Shown here: positions 31,218-40,443 of the stretch, piece by piece | Position numbering within the stretch: the stretch's first letter is position 1 | Layout of the letters: every line of letters begins with the position of its first letter | Origin: Ectopseudomonas guguanensis | GTDB taxonomy: Bacteria > Pseudomonadota > Gammaproteobacteria > Pseudomonadales > Pseudomonadaceae | Assembly: GCF_900104265.1 (NCBI RefSeq) | Contig: NZ_FNJJ01000004.1 | Coordinates: forward strand, 348,583 to 412,582 | Length of the DNA: 64,000 nucleotides | Direction of reading: 5' to 3' | The notes under the pieces: generated by a model | The model's input: the letters and a program-made list of their open reading frames with translations, nothing else | Databases searched by the model: none | What the model was told of the DNA's origin: nothing | Program-made: the position numbers and the translations under genes

Positions 31218-32075
31218 TCAGTCTCCAGCGAGGATCGCCGCATAGCCTTCGCGATAGCTGGGATATTGCGGCGCCCAACCTAGGGCGCGAGCACGGGCAT
31301 TGCTGCAACGCTTGCTGCCGGCGCGGCGCACGCGCTGCTCATCGCTCCAGTGGCTGACGCCCAGGCGTTCGCGCAACCAGGCCACCACCTCGTGCAGCGG
31401 CGCCGGCTCGTCGTCCACACCCAGGTAGCAATCGGCCAGGGGCACGCCCGCAGCATCGGCCTGCAACAGCGTGGCAAGCAGCCCCGCGGCGTCATCGACG
31501 TGAATGCGGTTGCCGTACAGCGGCGGCGTCTCGCTGACCCGATAGCCACCGCGCACCTGGCTCAGCAGCCATTCGCGCCCCGGTCCGTAGAGCCCGGTCA
31601 GGCGCACAGCGGTCGCTGGCAGGCCGCTGTCGAGCGCGACGCGCTCGGCCTCGCGCATGATCACAGCAGAAAAGCTCTGGGCTTCGGCCGCAGATTCCTC
31701 GTCGATCCATTCGCCATCCTGCTGCCCATACACGCCGCTGCTGGAGGCGAACAGGATGCGCCGCGGTCGCTGGCCATGCAGCGCCAGCCAGCCCAGCACG
31801 CGGCGCAGGCCGTCGACATAGGCGGCGCGGTAGCCGGCTTCATCGTGCTGGATGGCCGCCGCGCAGTACACGAGGTAGTCCAGCGGCCCCTGCGGCCAAT
31901 CTGCCGGACAGACGTCGGCCTGCAGATCACCGGCCAGCGGCTCGATGGCGGCCGGCAACGCAGCCACGTTGCGGCGCATGCCCAGCACGCGCCAGCCCTG
32001 CGCCGCCATACGCAGACCAAGACGGGTACCGACGTCCCCGCACCCGGCAATCAGCAGGCTATTGCCTTGCGACAT
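31218..32075 (-). CDS. NAD-dependent epimerase/SDR family protein (YeeZ-like)
   Basis: ATG 32075 with AGGAGA upstream gives 285 residues. The N-terminal Rossmann motif is LLIAGCGDVGTRLG, and FASSSGVYGQQDGEW carries the extended-SDR serine and tyrosine, although the YxxxK lysine is not in its usual form. It resembles YeeZ-type atypical SDRs of unknown substrate. It is divergent from oxyR. Confidence 0.85.
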   Translation of the reverse strand: MSQGNSLLIAGCGDVGTRLGLRMAAQGWRVLGMRRNVAALPAAIEPLAGDLQADVCPADWPQGPLDYLVYCAAAIQHDEAGYRAAYVDGLRRVLGWLALHGQRPRRILFASSSGVYGQQDGEWIDEESAAEAQSFSAVIMREAERVALDSGLPATAVRLTGLYGPGREWLLSQVRGGYRVSETPPLYGNRIHVDDAAGLLATLLQADAAGVPLADCYLGVDDEPAPLHEVVAWLRERLGVSHWSDEQRVRRAGSKRCSNARARALGWAPQYPSYREGYAAILAGD

Positions 32076-32278
32076 GCTGTTCTCCTGACTTTCTATGCGA
32101 TGGCGCAGTGTAACAGGCCGCTCGAAGGCGTCGGCGCAGCAGTCAGCGACCCATCCGGATGCCGGAGGCGGGGCGAGGCCAACGCCAAAGTCGAGATAGT
32201 TTTGCAACAGTCTATTAGCGCGGTTGGTTCATCTGTTTGCAAAGGCTATGCTTGGCGGCAACTTAATGGATAAACACT

Positions 32279-33208
32279 ATGACCCTCACCGAACTGCGCT
32301 ACATCGTCACCCTCGCCCAGGAACAGCACTTCGGTCGAGCGGCCGAACGCTGTCACGTCAGCCAGCCGACCCTGTCGGTGGGCGTGAAGAAGCTGGAGGA
32401 CGAGCTCGGCGTACTGATCTTCGAACGCAGCAAGAGCGCCGTACGCCTGACCCCGGTCGGTGAGGGCATCGTCACCCAGGCGCAGAAGGTGCTGGAGCAG
32501 GCCCAGGGCATTCGCGAGCTGGCCCAGGCCGGCAAGAACCAGCTGGCCGCGCCGCTGAAGATCGGCGCCATCTACACCGTCGGCCCCTATCTGTTCCCGC
32601 ATCTGATTCCGCAGCTGCACCGGGTCGCCCCGGACATGCCGCTGTACATCGAGGAAAACTTCACCCATATCCTGCGCGACAAGCTGCGCACCGGCGAGCT
32701 GGACGCCATCATCATCGCCCTGCCTTTCCAGGAAGCCGATGTACTGACCAAGCCGCTGTACGACGAGCCGTTCTACGCCCTGCTGCCGGCCGGCCACCCC
32801 TGGGCGGCGATGGACACCATCGACACCAAGCTGCTCAACGACAAGAGCCTGCTGCTGCTCGGCGAAGGCCACTGCTTCCGCGATCAGGTGCTGGAAGCCT
32901 GTCCGACCCTGCGCAAGGGCGGCGACGACCACGGCAAGCACACCACGGTGGAATCCAGCTCGCTGGAAACCATCCGCCATATGGTCGCCTCCGGCCTGGG
33001 CGTGTCGATCCTGCCGTTCTCGGCGGTGGACAGCCACCACTACGCACCGGGCGTGATCGAAGTGCGTCCGCTCAGCGCGCCGGTGCCCTTCCGCACCGTG
33101 GCCATCGCCTGGCGCGCCAGCTTCCCGCGGCCCAACGCCATCGAAGTGCTGGCCGACTCGATCCGCCTCTGCTCGGTCGCCCGCAGCCCGCAGACCAAGG
33201 CAGTCTGA
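32279..33208 (+). CDS. oxyR: Hydrogen peroxide-sensing LysR regulator OxyR
   Basis: The 309-residue LysR protein has an N-terminal winged helix (MTLTELRYIVTLAQEQHFGRAAE) and the regulatory domain cysteines at exactly 199 (GEGHC) and 208 (LEAC), the peroxide-sensing disulfide pair. It activates catalase and alkyl hydroperoxide reductase genes on oxidation. recG follows after 8 bp, the known Pseudomonas oxyR-recG operon. Confidence 0.97.
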   Translation: MTLTELRYIVTLAQEQHFGRAAERCHVSQPTLSVGVKKLEDELGVLIFERSKSAVRLTPVGEGIVTQAQKVLEQAQGIRELAQAGKNQLAAPLKIGAIYTVGPYLFPHLIPQLHRVAPDMPLYIEENFTHILRDKLRTGELDAIIIALPFQEADVLTKPLYDEPFYALLPAGHPWAAMDTIDTKLLNDKSLLLLGEGHCFRDQVLEACPTLRKGGDDHGKHTTVESSSLETIRHMVASGLGVSILPFSAVDSHHYAPGVIEVRPLSAPVPFRTVAIAWRASFPRPNAIEVLADSIRLCSVARSPQTKAV

Positions 33209-33216
33209 GGCCGGAC

Positions 33217-35292
33217 GTGAGCGAGCTGTCAGCGGTTTCCGTCACCGCGCTGAAAGGCGTAGGCGCCGCGCTGGCAGAAAAACTGGCCAAGGTCGGCCTG
33301 GAAAACCTGCAGGACGTGCTGTTCCACCTGCCGCTGCGCTACCAGGATCGCACCCGCATCACCCCCATCGGCGCGTTGCGTCCGGGGCAGGATGCGGTGG
33401 TCGAGGGCATCGTTGCCGGCGCCGACGTGGTCATGGGCCGGCGCCGCAGCCTGCTGGTGCGTCTGCAGGACGGCAGCGGTACGCTGAGCCTGCGCTTCTT
33501 CCATTTCAGCCAGGCGCAGAAGGAAGGCCTGAAACGCGGCACGGCGCTGCGCTGCTATGGCGAAGTGCGCCCCGGCGCCACCGGCCTGGAGATCTACCAC
33601 CCGGAATACCGCGCGCAGAGCGGCGACGAGCCGGCACCAGTGGAACAGAGTCTGACCCCCATCTACCCGACCACCGAAGGCCTGACCCAGCAGCGCCTGC
33701 GCCAGCTCAGCCAGCAGGCCTTGGCGCGGCTCGGCCCGCGCAGCCTGCCGGACTGGCTGCCCGACGAGCTGGCCCGCGACTATCGCCTGGCGCCGCTGGA
33801 TGAAGCCATCCGTTACCTGCACCGACCGCCACCGGACGCCGATCTCGAAGAGCTCGCCGAAGGCCGTCACTGGGCCCAGCATCGCCTGGCCTTCGAAGAG
33901 CTGCTGACCCACCAGCTGTCGCTACAGCGCCTGCGCGAACAGGTGCGCGCGCAGCAGGCGCCGGCCCTGCCGCCAGCGAAGAGGCTGCCGCAGCAGTACC
34001 TGGCCAACCTCGGCTTCGCCCCCACCGGCGCGCAACAGCGCGTGGGGGCAGAGATCGCCTACGATCTGGCGCAGAGCGAACCCATGCTGCGCCTGGTGCA
34101 GGGTGACGTCGGCGCCGGCAAGACCGTGGTCGCCGCGCTGGCCGCGCTGCAGGCGCTGGAGGCCGGTTACCAGGTGGCGCTGATGGCCCCCACCGAAATT
34201 CTCGCCGAGCAGCACTTTCTCAACTTCAGCAAGTGGCTGGCGCCGCTCGGCCTGAATGTCGCCTGGCTGGCAGGCAAGCTCAAGGGCAAGGCACGCGCGG
34301 CCGCGCTGGAGCAGATCGCCGCCGGCTGCCCGATGGTGGTCGGCACCCACGCGCTGTTCCAGGACGAGGTGAAGTTCAAGCGCCTGGCCCTGGTGATCAT
34401 CGACGAGCAGCACCGCTTCGGCGTGCAGCAGCGCCTGGCCCTGCGCCAGAAGGGCATCGACGGGCGTCTCTGCCCGCACCAGCTGATCATGACCGCCACG
34501 CCCATCCCACGCACCCTGGCGATGAGCGCCTACGCCGATCTGGACACCTCGATCCTCGACGAGCTGCCGCCGGGGCGCACCCCGGTCAACACCCTGGTGA
34601 TCGCCGACAGCCGCCGCATCGAGGTCATCGAGCGGGTGCGCAATGCCTGCCAGCAGGGGCGTCAGGCCTACTGGGTGTGCACCCTGATCGAGGAATCCGA
34701 GGAGCTCACCTGCCAGGCCGCGGAAACCAGCTTCGAGGAGCTCTCCGCCGCGCTCGGCGAGCTGCGCGTCGGGCTGATCCACGGGCGCATGAAGCCGGCC
34801 GAGAAGGCCGCGGTGATGGACGAATTCAAGCAGGGCCACCTGCAACTGCTGGTGGCCACCACGGTGATCGAGGTGGGCGTCGACGTGCCCAACGCCAGCC
34901 TGATGATCATCGAGAACCCCGAGCGCCTGGGCCTGGCCCAGTTGCACCAGCTGCGCGGCCGGGTCGGTCGCGGCAGCGCCGCCAGCCATTGCGTGCTGCT
35001 CTATCACGCGCCGTTGTCGCAACTGGGGCGCGAACGCCTGGCGATCATGCGCGAAACCACCGATGGCTTCGTCATCGCCGAGAAGGATCTGGAACTGCGC
35101 GGCCCCGGGGAAATGCTCGGTACCCGACAGACCGGTCTGCTGCAATTCAAGGTCGCCGACCTGATGCGCGACGCCGACCTGCTGCCCGCCGTGCGTGATG
35201 CCGCGCAGGCCCTGCTGGAACATTGGCCACAACATGTGGCTCCATTGCTGGAGCGCTGGTTGCGTCACGGCCAGCAATACGGTCAAGTGTGA
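33217..35292 (+). CDS. recG: ATP-dependent DNA helicase RecG
   Basis: The 691-residue protein starts at GTG 33217. An N-terminal wedge/OB domain (about 1-200) precedes a superfamily 2 helicase core with the Walker A motif GDVGAGKTVVA, DEQHRFG (DExH box), TATPIPRTLA and the late QLRGRVGRG motif. RecG remodels stalled forks and Holliday junctions. It is cotranscribed with oxyR. Confidence 0.98.
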   Translation: MSELSAVSVTALKGVGAALAEKLAKVGLENLQDVLFHLPLRYQDRTRITPIGALRPGQDAVVEGIVAGADVVMGRRRSLLVRLQDGSGTLSLRFFHFSQAQKEGLKRGTALRCYGEVRPGATGLEIYHPEYRAQSGDEPAPVEQSLTPIYPTTEGLTQQRLRQLSQQALARLGPRSLPDWLPDELARDYRLAPLDEAIRYLHRPPPDADLEELAEGRHWAQHRLAFEELLTHQLSLQRLREQVRAQQAPALPPAKRLPQQYLANLGFAPTGAQQRVGAEIAYDLAQSEPMLRLVQGDVGAGKTVVAALAALQALEAGYQVALMAPTEILAEQHFLNFSKWLAPLGLNVAWLAGKLKGKARAAALEQIAAGCPMVVGTHALFQDEVKFKRLALVIIDEQHRFGVQQRLALRQKGIDGRLCPHQLIMTATPIPRTLAMSAYADLDTSILDELPPGRTPVNTLVIADSRRIEVIERVRNACQQGRQAYWVCTLIEESEELTCQAAETSFEELSAALGELRVGLIHGRMKPAEKAAVMDEFKQGHLQLLVATTVIEVGVDVPNASLMIIENPERLGLAQLHQLRGRVGRGSAASHCVLLYHAPLSQLGRERLAIMRETTDGFVIAEKDLELRGPGEMLGTRQTGLLQFKVADLMRDADLLPAVRDAAQALLEHWPQHVAPLLERWLRHGQQYGQV

Positions 35293-35383
35293 ACCTGTTC
35301 ACAGGACAGCCGTCGCCACGAACCTTTGCACAAAGCCTCGCTGGTTATACTCCGAGGCACATGCGCCAACGCTGGATACCGAT

Positions 35384-36787
35384 ATGACTGAAGTCGCCCT
35401 CGCCGCCAACGCCAATCCGCAACCGCCCGCCGTGATCGTGCAACTGCTGAAGAAACTCGCCGTGCCCTATCAGGTACGTGCCGAGCGCCCGGGCCAGCCG
35501 AGCGAGGCGCGCCTGCAGGCCGTGCTGGTGGACGACGCCGTCGGTGCCCTGCTGGTGCTCTACCCGCGCAGCCAGCTGCTGGATCTGTCGCGCCTGGCGG
35601 AACTGACCGGGCGCCAGCTCACCGCGGTCAAGCCGGAGCGCCTGGAGCGCATGCTCGGCAAGCACAACCTGACCGCCCTGCCCGGCCTGCCGCCGCTGAC
35701 CAGTTCGCCCTGCCTGTACGAGGAACGCCTGCTGCAGGTGCCCAGCCTGCTGATCGACTCCGGTCAGCCCGGCGTGCTGCTGGAAATTCCCACCGAGGCC
35801 TACAAGAGCCTGCTGAGCAAGGCCAGCGCAGCGCGTTTCGGTGAACCGGTCAGCGCGATCAGGCCGAACCTGGATCGCCCGCACGACGACCGCGCGGAGA
35901 TCACCCAGGCCGTGCAGGCCTTCACCGCACGCCGAATTCAACAGCGCCTGGAAGAAACCATCGAGATTCCGCCGCTGCCGGAAACCGCACAGAAGATCAT
36001 CAAGCTGCGGGTCGATCCCGATGCCACGGTGGACGACATCACCGGCGTGGTCGAAACCGACCCGGCGCTGGCGGCCCAGGTGGTCAGCTGGGCCGCCTCG
36101 CCCTACTACGCCGCACCCGGCAAGATCCGCTCGGTGGAGGACGCCATCGTCCGCGTGCTGGGCTTCGACCTGGTGATCAACCTGGCGCTCGGCCTGGCGC
36201 TGGGCAAGACCCTCAGCCTGCCCAAGGACCAGCCGCAGCACGCCACGCCCTACTGGCAGCAGGCGATCTACACCGCTGCGGTGATCGAAGGCCTGACCCG
36301 CGCCATGCCGCGTGCGCAGCGCCCGGAAGCGGGCCTGACCTATCTGGCCGGCCTGCTGCACAACTTCGGTTACCTGGTCTTGGCGCATGTGTTCCCGCCG
36401 CACTTCTCGCTGATCTGCCGTCACCTGGAGGTCAACCCGCACCTGTCGCACAGCCATATCGAGCAGCACCTGCTGGGCATCACCCGCGAGCAGATCGGCG
36501 CCTGGCTGATGCGCCACTGGGACATGCCGGAAGAACTGTCCAGCGCCCTGCGCTTCCAGCACGACCCGAGCTATGCCGGTGACAGCGCGGCCTTCGCCAA
36601 CCTGGTGTGCCTGGCGGTCAGCCTGCTGCGCAACCGTGGCATCGGCGCCGGCCCGCAGAGCGAGATCCCGGACGAATTGTTCGAGGCCCTGGGCCTGAGT
36701 CGGGAAAAGGCCGAAGACGCCGTGAGCAAGGTGCTCAGCGCCGAAGTCGCCCTGCGTGAGCTGGCGGCGCAGTTCCACCCGCACTGA
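35384..36787 (+). CDS. Fusion of an aminoacyl-tRNA deacylase (YbaK)-like domain and an HDOD domain
   Basis: From ATG 35384 the protein has 467 residues. Residues about 15-165 resemble the YbaK/ProX aminoacyl-tRNA deacylase fold (LLKKLAVPYQV, VLYPRSQLLDLSRLAELTGRQLTAVKPE). Residues about 190-400 form an HDOD domain (LPETAQKIIKLRVDPDATVDDI, LAGLLHNFGYLVLAHVF). HDOD domains are signalling platforms without catalysis. The fusion suggests a regulated or regulatory deacylase-like module; the function is unknown. It follows recG by 91 bp and ends 6 bp from the convergent exported-protein gene. Confidence 0.8.
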   Translation: MTEVALAANANPQPPAVIVQLLKKLAVPYQVRAERPGQPSEARLQAVLVDDAVGALLVLYPRSQLLDLSRLAELTGRQLTAVKPERLERMLGKHNLTALPGLPPLTSSPCLYEERLLQVPSLLIDSGQPGVLLEIPTEAYKSLLSKASAARFGEPVSAIRPNLDRPHDDRAEITQAVQAFTARRIQQRLEETIEIPPLPETAQKIIKLRVDPDATVDDITGVVETDPALAAQVVSWAASPYYAAPGKIRSVEDAIVRVLGFDLVINLALGLALGKTLSLPKDQPQHATPYWQQAIYTAAVIEGLTRAMPRAQRPEAGLTYLAGLLHNFGYLVLAHVFPPHFSLICRHLEVNPHLSHSHIEQHLLGITREQIGAWLMRHWDMPEELSSALRFQHDPSYAGDSAAFANLVCLAVSLLRNRGIGAGPQSEIPDELFEALGLSREKAEDAVSKVLSAEVALRELAAQFHPH

Positions 36788-36793
36788 CTGTCA

Positions 36794-37546
36794 TTACGGC
36801 CTGCGCGCCGTCTTGCGCAGCTGCTCGCGACGTTCGGCGAACAGCTGCGGCACCTCCTCCAGGCTGATGGCGAGCAGCTGGCTGACGCTGGCGTGCTCGT
36901 ACAGCGCTGCGTATTCGGCCAGCTGATCGCTGGGCATCTGCCGGTAGGCATAGAACATGAAGGTTTCCACCGCCTGCTCGCTGGACTGGCGAATGGCCTC
37001 GGCCTGTTTCTGCGTCTGCGCCTGCAGCTCGACCTCGTCGAGGTTTTCGCCGCGCGCCCTGAGCGCCAGCAGCGCCTGGGTCTTGCCGACTTCGTAACGC
37101 AGCAGGCTGGCCAGTTCGGTGGTGCGTGCGGCCGCATCGAGCCGCTTGACCAGCGCCAGACGGGCGCCGCGCGGGGGTTGCTGTTGCAGGCGCTGGCGAT
37201 ATTCGGCCAGGCCGTCAGGCTCTTCACCGACGGCCCGCTCGGCGGCGGTGAAGCGCCGCGCCAGCGGGCTGTCGAGGCGTTCGCGGGCCTGCTCGCTCTG
37301 CTGCGCATCGAAACGGGCAGCGACGCGTTTGGCCAGCTCCAGACAGAACGTCTCGCCGGCGAACAGCTGCGCAAGACGTTTCTGTTCGGCTTCGTTCTGG
37401 CCGCGCTGCAGCAGCGGCGTGCTCTGCTCGCAGAGCAAGTGGATGCCCGCCAGTTCGAACAGCGGCAACAGGGCCTTGGCCGAGGCCGGCTCGGCTCGCG
37501 CGGTGGCGGCCGCCAGCAACAGCAGGGGCAGGAGGAAAAGACGCAT
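36794..37546 (-). CDS. Exported protein of unknown function (DUF2059-like, tentative)
   Basis: ATG 37546 gives 250 residues, with a signal peptide MRLFLLPLLLLAAATARA (18). The mature part is almost all helical and charged, with ELAEY-type repeats such as YRQMPSDQLAEYAALYEH. The late SEQAVETFMFYAYRQMPSDQ segment recalls the DUF2059 family, but this is tentative. It is probably periplasmic. Confidence 0.65.
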   Translation of the reverse strand: MRLFLLPLLLLAAATARAEPASAKALLPLFELAGIHLLCEQSTPLLQRGQNEAEQKRLAQLFAGETFCLELAKRVAARFDAQQSEQARERLDSPLARRFTAAERAVGEEPDGLAEYRQRLQQQPPRGARLALVKRLDAAARTTELASLLRYEVGKTQALLALRARGENLDEVELQAQTQKQAEAIRQSSEQAVETFMFYAYRQMPSDQLAEYAALYEHASVSQLLAISLEEVPQLFAERREQLRKTARRP

Positions 37547-37623
37547 GCTCAGGCCTTCCACAGGTACATGCCTGGCAGCCTACCCAAAGCGCAGCGTCGC
37601 AGCCAGCCGCGACGCACATCGAG

Positions 37624-37831
37624 GCCTGTCAGGCGTAACGCTGTTCACTTAAGTTGCACACGCTTTGCTCCCCTCTCCCATTCATGGGAGAGGGGCTGGG
37701 GGAGAGGGCCGAAAACACCGCGAAACCGCCTGTTTCCCCTCTCCGAACGCGGCCCTCACCCTCTCCCCAAAGGGGCGAGGAGACGTATTGCGTTCGACCG
37801 TTTCTTAAGTGAACAGCATTGCCTGTCAGGC
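37624..37831. mobile_element. Probable 184-bp MITE with 17-bp TIRs and 11-bp flanking direct repeats
   Basis: AACGCTGTTCACTTAAG (37637-37653) and CTTAAGTGAACAGCATT (37804-37820) are inverted repeats with one mismatch. GCCTGTCAGGC occurs on both sides (37624-37634 and 37821-37831), as a target duplication would. The interior has REP-like palindromes and no transposase. The right flank includes the stop codon of the SCP2-like gene. Confidence 0.75.
37670..37695. repeat. Perfect 12-bp-arm palindrome inside the MITE
   Basis: CCCCTCTCCCAT and ATGGGAGAGGGG flank a two-base loop. A similar CTCTCCC/GGGAGAG palindrome lies after argB near 19926. Confidence 0.8.
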
Positions 37832-38221
37832 AGCCTTTTTCGGCGCCTCGGTCTTCTTCTTCGGCATCAGGTACTTGGTCAGGCCCTGGAACCACATGAC
37901 CAGCGCCGGGTTGCCCTGGATCTGGATGTCCTTGTTCTGGATACCCTGCATGAAGGCCAGCTGCTTGTTCTTTGCGGTCATGGTTTCGAAGCCGTAGGCG
38001 GCGTCCTTGAAACCGATGGCGAAGGCAGGCTCCCTGGCGGTGCCGCGCTTGCTGGTCACGCGCTGGCCAGCCACGATGAAGTGGCGTGCCACCTTGCCGT
38101 CCAGGGTGTGTAGCTGAAAGACCATGTCGCGCCCTTCGAGCTGCTGACGGAAGGCCGGATTGTCACGGCTGGCCTTGGCCATCAGGCGACCCAGCATCCA
38201 CAGGAGAAAACGGAATTTCAT
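37826..38221 (-). CDS. SCP2-like lipid-binding domain protein
   Basis: ATG 38221 gives 131 residues with a hydrophobic N-terminal helix and the SCP2-like pattern FQLHTLDGKVARHFIVAGQR ... FAIGFKDAAYGFETM ... IQGNPALVMWF. Such small domains bind lipids or acyl chains. The tail is lysine-rich (PKKKTEAPKKAA). The stop codon lies inside the 11-bp repeat flanking the MITE. Confidence 0.75.
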   Translation of the reverse strand: MKFRFLLWMLGRLMAKASRDNPAFRQQLEGRDMVFQLHTLDGKVARHFIVAGQRVTSKRGTAREPAFAIGFKDAAYGFETMTAKNKQLAFMQGIQNKDIQIQGNPALVMWFQGLTKYLMPKKKTEAPKKAA

Positions 38222-38339
38222 GCTCAGGCCCTCGTGATCGAAGATGATGGCCGCGCATTGTAGTGGTTTTATCGCAAGACTACAGCCTGTCCAAGGCATG
38301 GCTGCCGTTTCGGGATGCAGGATGAGCAGAGGGGAGAAA

Positions 38340-38361
38340 CCCGGAGCCGAGCGGCTCCGGG
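38340..38361 (-). terminator. Terminator of the HU gene
   Basis: CCCGGAGCCG and CGGCTCCGGG form a perfect 10-bp stem with a 2-base loop, followed on the minus strand by TTTCTCC. It lies just after the HU stop codon. Confidence 0.85.
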
Positions 38362-38369
38362 CGACGGAC

Positions 38370-38642
38370 TCAGTTGACTGCGTCCTTGAGGGACTTGCCC
38401 GGTTTGAAAGCGACGGTGTTGCTGGCCTTGATCTTCACCGGTTGACCGGTTTGCGGGTTCTTGCCAGTGCGAGCACCACGGTGGCGCTGGACGAAGGTAC
38501 CGAAGCCCACCAAGGTCACACTGTCCTTGCGGTTCAGTGCACCGGTGATTTCTTCCAGTACGGCGTTGAGTACACGATTGGCCTGATCCTTGGTCAGATC
38601 AGCCTTTTCGGCGATGGCGGCGGCGAGTTCCGGTTTACGCAT
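38370..38642 (-). CDS. hupB: HU family nucleoid protein
   Basis: ATG 38642 with GAGG upstream gives 90 residues: MRKPELAAAIAEKADLTKDQ, then the DNA-binding arm RHRGARTGKNPQTGQPVKIK. It bends and compacts DNA as a dimer. The position matches PA5348 of P. aeruginosa. The symbol hupB is a family assignment; other HU paralogues exist in pseudomonads. Confidence 0.9.
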   Translation of the reverse strand: MRKPELAAAIAEKADLTKDQANRVLNAVLEEITGALNRKDSVTLVGFGTFVQRHRGARTGKNPQTGQPVKIKASNTVAFKPGKSLKDAVN

Positions 38643-38830
38643 AAATGCCTCTTTGACGGTTTTTTGTTGTTGTGTCCGTGCTGTTCTTCCAGAACAGCGC
38701 CCAAGGCGCCGCAACAGCTCTGCGCTGCGGCAGACCCTCTGGAGAATGGCATGCCGCATCGCACTGCGCCAGTGTTGTCCGACACTTTAGCCGGGCAATT
38801 TAGCGGCGTATGCGACAGAACGGCAGGCGA

Positions 38831-39979
38831 TCATGCCAGCAGTGCGGGCAGTTCCCGGTTCAGCGCCAGTTTCTCCTGCACCGCCGCACCGGTCAGCGCA
38901 TAGCCCAGCAGCGCGCCGGAAGCCTCGCGGCAGAGCGCCTTGATATCGCTGCCGCTGCCTTCGACCGTCCATTCGCCGTGGCTGCCACGCGGCGGCGGCG
39001 AAACCACCAGCGGGCACACCGGCGTCTTCACCGTCACCGGCATCGGCCCGTAGCTGACCGCCGTCGGCTCACCGGCCAGGGTCTTGGCCAGCGCCCGGGC
39101 GCAGGCCATCAGCGGCATGACGTAGAGCAGGTTGAGCCCCTCGACCTCGGCGCAGTCGCCCAGGGCGTAGATGTTGGCGTGCGAGGTGCGCAACTGGCGG
39201 TCGACCATCACCCCGCGGTTGATGTCGAGACCGGCCGCCGCCGCGAGGGCGGTGCGCGGGCGCAGGCCGACAGCGGACACCACCGCGTCGCAGGCGATCA
39301 GGCTGCCGTCGGACAGCGTGGCCTGCAGCGCATCGCCCTGATGATCGAGGCTGGCCAGCACCGGCCCGAGGTGAAAACGCACGCCCAGTCCCTCCAGGCC
39401 GGCCTGCACCGCAGAGGCGGCGGCCGGGTGCAGCAGCCCGGGCATCACCTGTTCGCAGGGCGCCAGCAGCTCGACCTGATAGCCGCCGGCGCTGAGGTCG
39501 TTGGCGAACTCGCAGCCGATCAGGCCGGCGCCGAGGATCAGCACGCGGCGCTTGCCGGCGACCGCAGCGCGAAAACGCGCGTAGTCTTCCAGGTCGTTGA
39601 TGGGGTAGATGGCATCCTGGGCATCGCCCTCCACCGGTACGCGGATCGGCTCGGCGCCCCAGGCCAGCACCAGGTCGCGGTAAGCCACGGCTTCTTCGCC
39701 GATCCACACACGCTTGTGCCCGGGGTCGATGCCGGTGATGCGGGTATGGGTGCGAATCTCCGCATCGAGCTGCTCGGCCATGGCGCCCGCCTCGGCCATG
39801 GCCAGGCCGTCGGCGTCCTTGTTCTTGCCGAAGCCGGTGGACAGCATCGGCTTGGAGTAGGAGCGCCCGTCATCGGCGGTGATCAGCAGCAGCGGCGTCT
39901 GCGTATCGAGCTTGCGCCACTCCTTGGCCAGGTTGTAGCCGGCCAGACCGGTACCGACGATGACGACAGGTGCACTCAT
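38831..39979 (-). CDS. Rubredoxin-NAD(+) reductase
   Basis: The 382-residue flavoprotein has FAD motif [24 protein letters not shown] motif [18 protein letters not shown] and the late [12 protein letters not shown]. It transfers electrons from NADH to rubredoxin, here encoded 72 bp upstream on the same strand. The pair can feed alkane hydroxylases or oxidative-stress reductases. Confidence 0.94.
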   Translation of the reverse strand: MSAPVVIVGTGLAGYNLAKEWRKLDTQTPLLLITADDGRSYSKPMLSTGFGKNKDADGLAMAEAGAMAEQLDAEIRTHTRITGIDPGHKRVWIGEEAVAYRDLVLAWGAEPIRVPVEGDAQDAIYPINDLEDYARFRAAVAGKRRVLILGAGLIGCEFANDLSAGGYQVELLAPCEQVMPGLLHPAAASAVQAGLEGLGVRFHLGPVLASLDHQGDALQATLSDGSLIACDAVVSAVGLRPRTALAAAAGLDINRGVMVDRQLRTSHANIYALGDCAEVEGLNLLYVMPLMACARALAKTLAGEPTAVSYGPMPVTVKTPVCPLVVSPPPRGSHGEWTVEGSGSDIKALCREASGALLGYALTGAAVQEKLALNRELPALLA

Positions 39980-40051
39980 GCTGTGATTCCTCTGCGAAAA
40001 CGACGCGACGGCCGCGCGGCCGTCGTCATTAGTTGGCTTTGCCGGGGCGGG

Positions 40052-40219
40052 TCAGGCGATCTCGATCATGTCGAAATCCGCCTTGCCCGCGCCGCAGTCC
40101 GGGCATACCCAGTCGGCGGGAACGTCCTCCCAGGCCGTACCGGGCGCGATGCCCTCTTCGGGCAACCCCTCGGCTTCGTCGTAGATGAAGCCGCAGACCA
40201 CGCATTGCCATTTGCGCAT
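40052..40219 (-). CDS. rubA: Rubredoxin
   Basis: The minus strand encodes 55 residues, [18 protein letters not shown] to FDMIEIA, with the four iron-binding cysteines at 6, 9, 39 and 42 (CVVCG and CPDCG). GGAGAAGG precedes the ATG. It is the electron carrier for the downstream reductase. Only one rubredoxin gene is present, whereas P. aeruginosa has two in tandem at this locus. Confidence 0.96.
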   Translation of the reverse strand: MRKWQCVVCGFIYDEAEGLPEEGIAPGTAWEDVPADWVCPDCGAGKADFDMIEIA

Positions 40220-40443
40220 CGCCTTCTCCAGGGAAAGTTACCCAGGCCGACCCTACTCCAGATCGGGTTCGCCAGCCAAGAGCGCGACGGCGCCTCCAGC
40301 CGGAGGTTGGGTCGCGACCAGGCCGTAATCGGAGCACCAGGTGACGTCCTCGGGCATGTGCAGCCGCCAGGCTTGCCGCAGTATCCAGAGCCCCCGGAGC
40401 GAAACCGGGCACGTCCAATAAGAAGCCACGAGGCCACGCACCG

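Noticed and set aside
37629..37895. 88-residue frame inside the MITE
   Set aside because: It arises from palindromic repeat DNA, has no domain, and overlaps the SCP2-like gene end.
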